DNA from: RH-AL1 sp964245015
GTDB lineage: Bacteria; Pseudomonadota; Alphaproteobacteria; Rhizobiales; Beijerinckiaceae
DNA: 31,156 nt
Reading direction: 5' to 3'
Assembly (NCBI GenBank): GCA_964245015.1
Contig: CAXTMA010000015.1
Location: forward strand, 1 to 31,156
Positions within the stretch are counted from its first letter, which is position 1. Each line of letters opens with the position of its first letter. The notes below the pieces were generated by a model. It saw only the letters and a program-made list of their open reading frames with translations, ran no database searches and had not been told where the DNA came from. The position numbers were made by a program, and so were the translations under genes. Shown piece by piece: positions 30,510-31,156 of this stretch.

Positions 30510-31156
30510 TCAGCTCTCGCCCTCGCGCAAGGTCTTGAGACCGTAAAGCGCCTCGATCGCCTCGCGCGGGCTCAGCGCGTTGGGATCGATCGCGTCGAGC
30601 GCCATGCGCAAGGCGTCGGGGCGCAGGGGGTCGGGTGCCGCCGGGCTCGCGTCCAGCGGCTCGCCGTCCCCATCGCCATCGCCATCGCTGTGCCGGTGCG
30701 CCGCATTGGCGAAGAGCGGCAGGTCGGCGAGGCGGCGGGCGCCGCGTTCGCCGGCTTCCAGCTCGGCCAGCAGCGCCCGGGCGCGGCGCACGGCGGCGGC
30801 CGGCAGGCCGGCGAGCTTGGCGACCTGGATGCCGTAGGAGCGGTCGGCGGCGCCGGGCACCACGTCGTGCAGGAAGACCACGTCGCCGTGCCAGTCGGCA
30901 ACGCGGGTGGTCAGGTTGGTGAGCCGGTTGAGGCGTCGCGAGAGCTGCGTCAGCTCGTGGAAATGGGTGGCGAACAGGGCGCGCGAGCGGTTCTTCTCGT
31001 GCAGGTGCTCCATGACCGCCCAGGCGATGGACAGGCCGTCGAAGGTCGCCGTGCCCCGCCCGATCTCGTCGAGGATGACGAGCGAGGCCGGCGTGGCGCG
31101 GTTGAGGATCGCCGCCGTCTCGACCATCTCGACCATGAAGGTGGAGCGGCCCCGCG
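30510..31156 (-). CDS. mutS: DNA mismatch repair protein MutS (N-terminal part outside window)
   Basis: The last ~215 residues of MutS, the mismatch-recognition ATPase; the gene begins beyond the right edge, with the frame open to the last base. Visible ATPase motifs are GRSTFMVEM (signature/Q-loop region), LVILDEIGRGTATFDGLSIA (Walker B), FATHFHELTQL and DVVPGAADRSYGIQVAKLAG (dimer-interface helix). A variable linker with repeated Gly-Asp follows (DGDGDGDG, from CCATCG hexamers at 30670-30687 on the + strand). The C-terminal helix is ALSPREAIEALYGLKTL. DLPLF before the linker resembles a sliding-clamp-binding peptide, as found in alphaproteobacterial MutS; that role is inference. Confidence 0.97.
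   Translation of the reverse strand, partial: RGRSTFMVEMVETAAILNRATPASLVILDEIGRGTATFDGLSIAWAVMEHLHEKNRSRALFATHFHELTQLSRRLNRLTNLTTRVADWHGDVVFLHDVVPGAADRSYGIQVAKLAGLPAAAVRRARALLAELEAGERGARRLADLPLFANAAHRHSDGDGDGDGEPLDASPAAPDPLRPDALRMALDAIDPNALSPREAIEALYGLKTLREGES

Overview
The window is about 31 kb of GC-rich DNA with strong third-position GC bias. It looks like a chromosomal segment of an alphaproteobacterium, probably Hyphomicrobiales/Rhizobiales. Reasons are the alphaproteobacterial style of the Kdp, RamB/ScfR, DUF3309-like and NADPH-ferredoxin reductase proteins, the many GTG/TTG starts and the weak Shine-Dalgarno sites. I cannot name the genus. I see no tRNA, rRNA, insertion sequence, prophage or CRISPR array.

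Left end (1-6317, + strand): the 3' part of a high-affinity potassium uptake and sensing locus. It holds kdpB (cut by the window edge), kdpC (broken by one extra C in a C run), a 300-base gap with hairpins and an 18-bp palindrome, then kdpD, kdpE and an EIIA-Ntr/PtsN-like gene whose start overlaps the kdpE stop. This is a KdpFABC pump, its two-component sensor and a likely phosphotransferase input to the sensor.

6402-12683: a tripartite RND efflux operon on the - strand (two membrane-fusion adaptors and one inner-membrane permease, all with overlapping stops and starts), divergent from a TetR/AefR-like repressor. No outer-membrane channel gene is present.

12871-16672: an unrecognised, possibly sulfotransferase-like protein, about 960 bases with no intact gene, and a large DcaP-like outer-membrane porin with a strong terminator.

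16964-20066 (- strand): a flavin monooxygenase-like enzyme, an ATP-grasp ligase and a 77-residue secreted peptide. The last ten or so residues of that peptide match those of a second small secreted protein at 30170-30430.

20290-22518: a LuxR-type regulator with a degenerate receiver domain, divergent from a RamB/ScfR-like regulator whose start is preceded by three evenly spaced TTGCAAAT boxes.

22511-31156: mostly housekeeping and accessory single genes. In order these are a DedA membrane protein divergent from a phospholipase D/cardiolipin synthase, an alpha/beta hydrolase, a DUF429 protein, alaC-type alanine aminotransferase, a YbhB/PEBP protein, ferredoxin-NADP reductase, two very small membrane or secreted proteins, and the 3' end of mutS. 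Most are monocistronic, and several short tandem repeats (15, 15 and 16 bp) sit exactly at gene boundaries.

The best candidates for something undescribed are the small secreted proteins sharing the C-terminal motif, the monooxygenase/ATP-grasp pair beside one of them, and the pseudo-receiver/ScfR divergent regulator pair.
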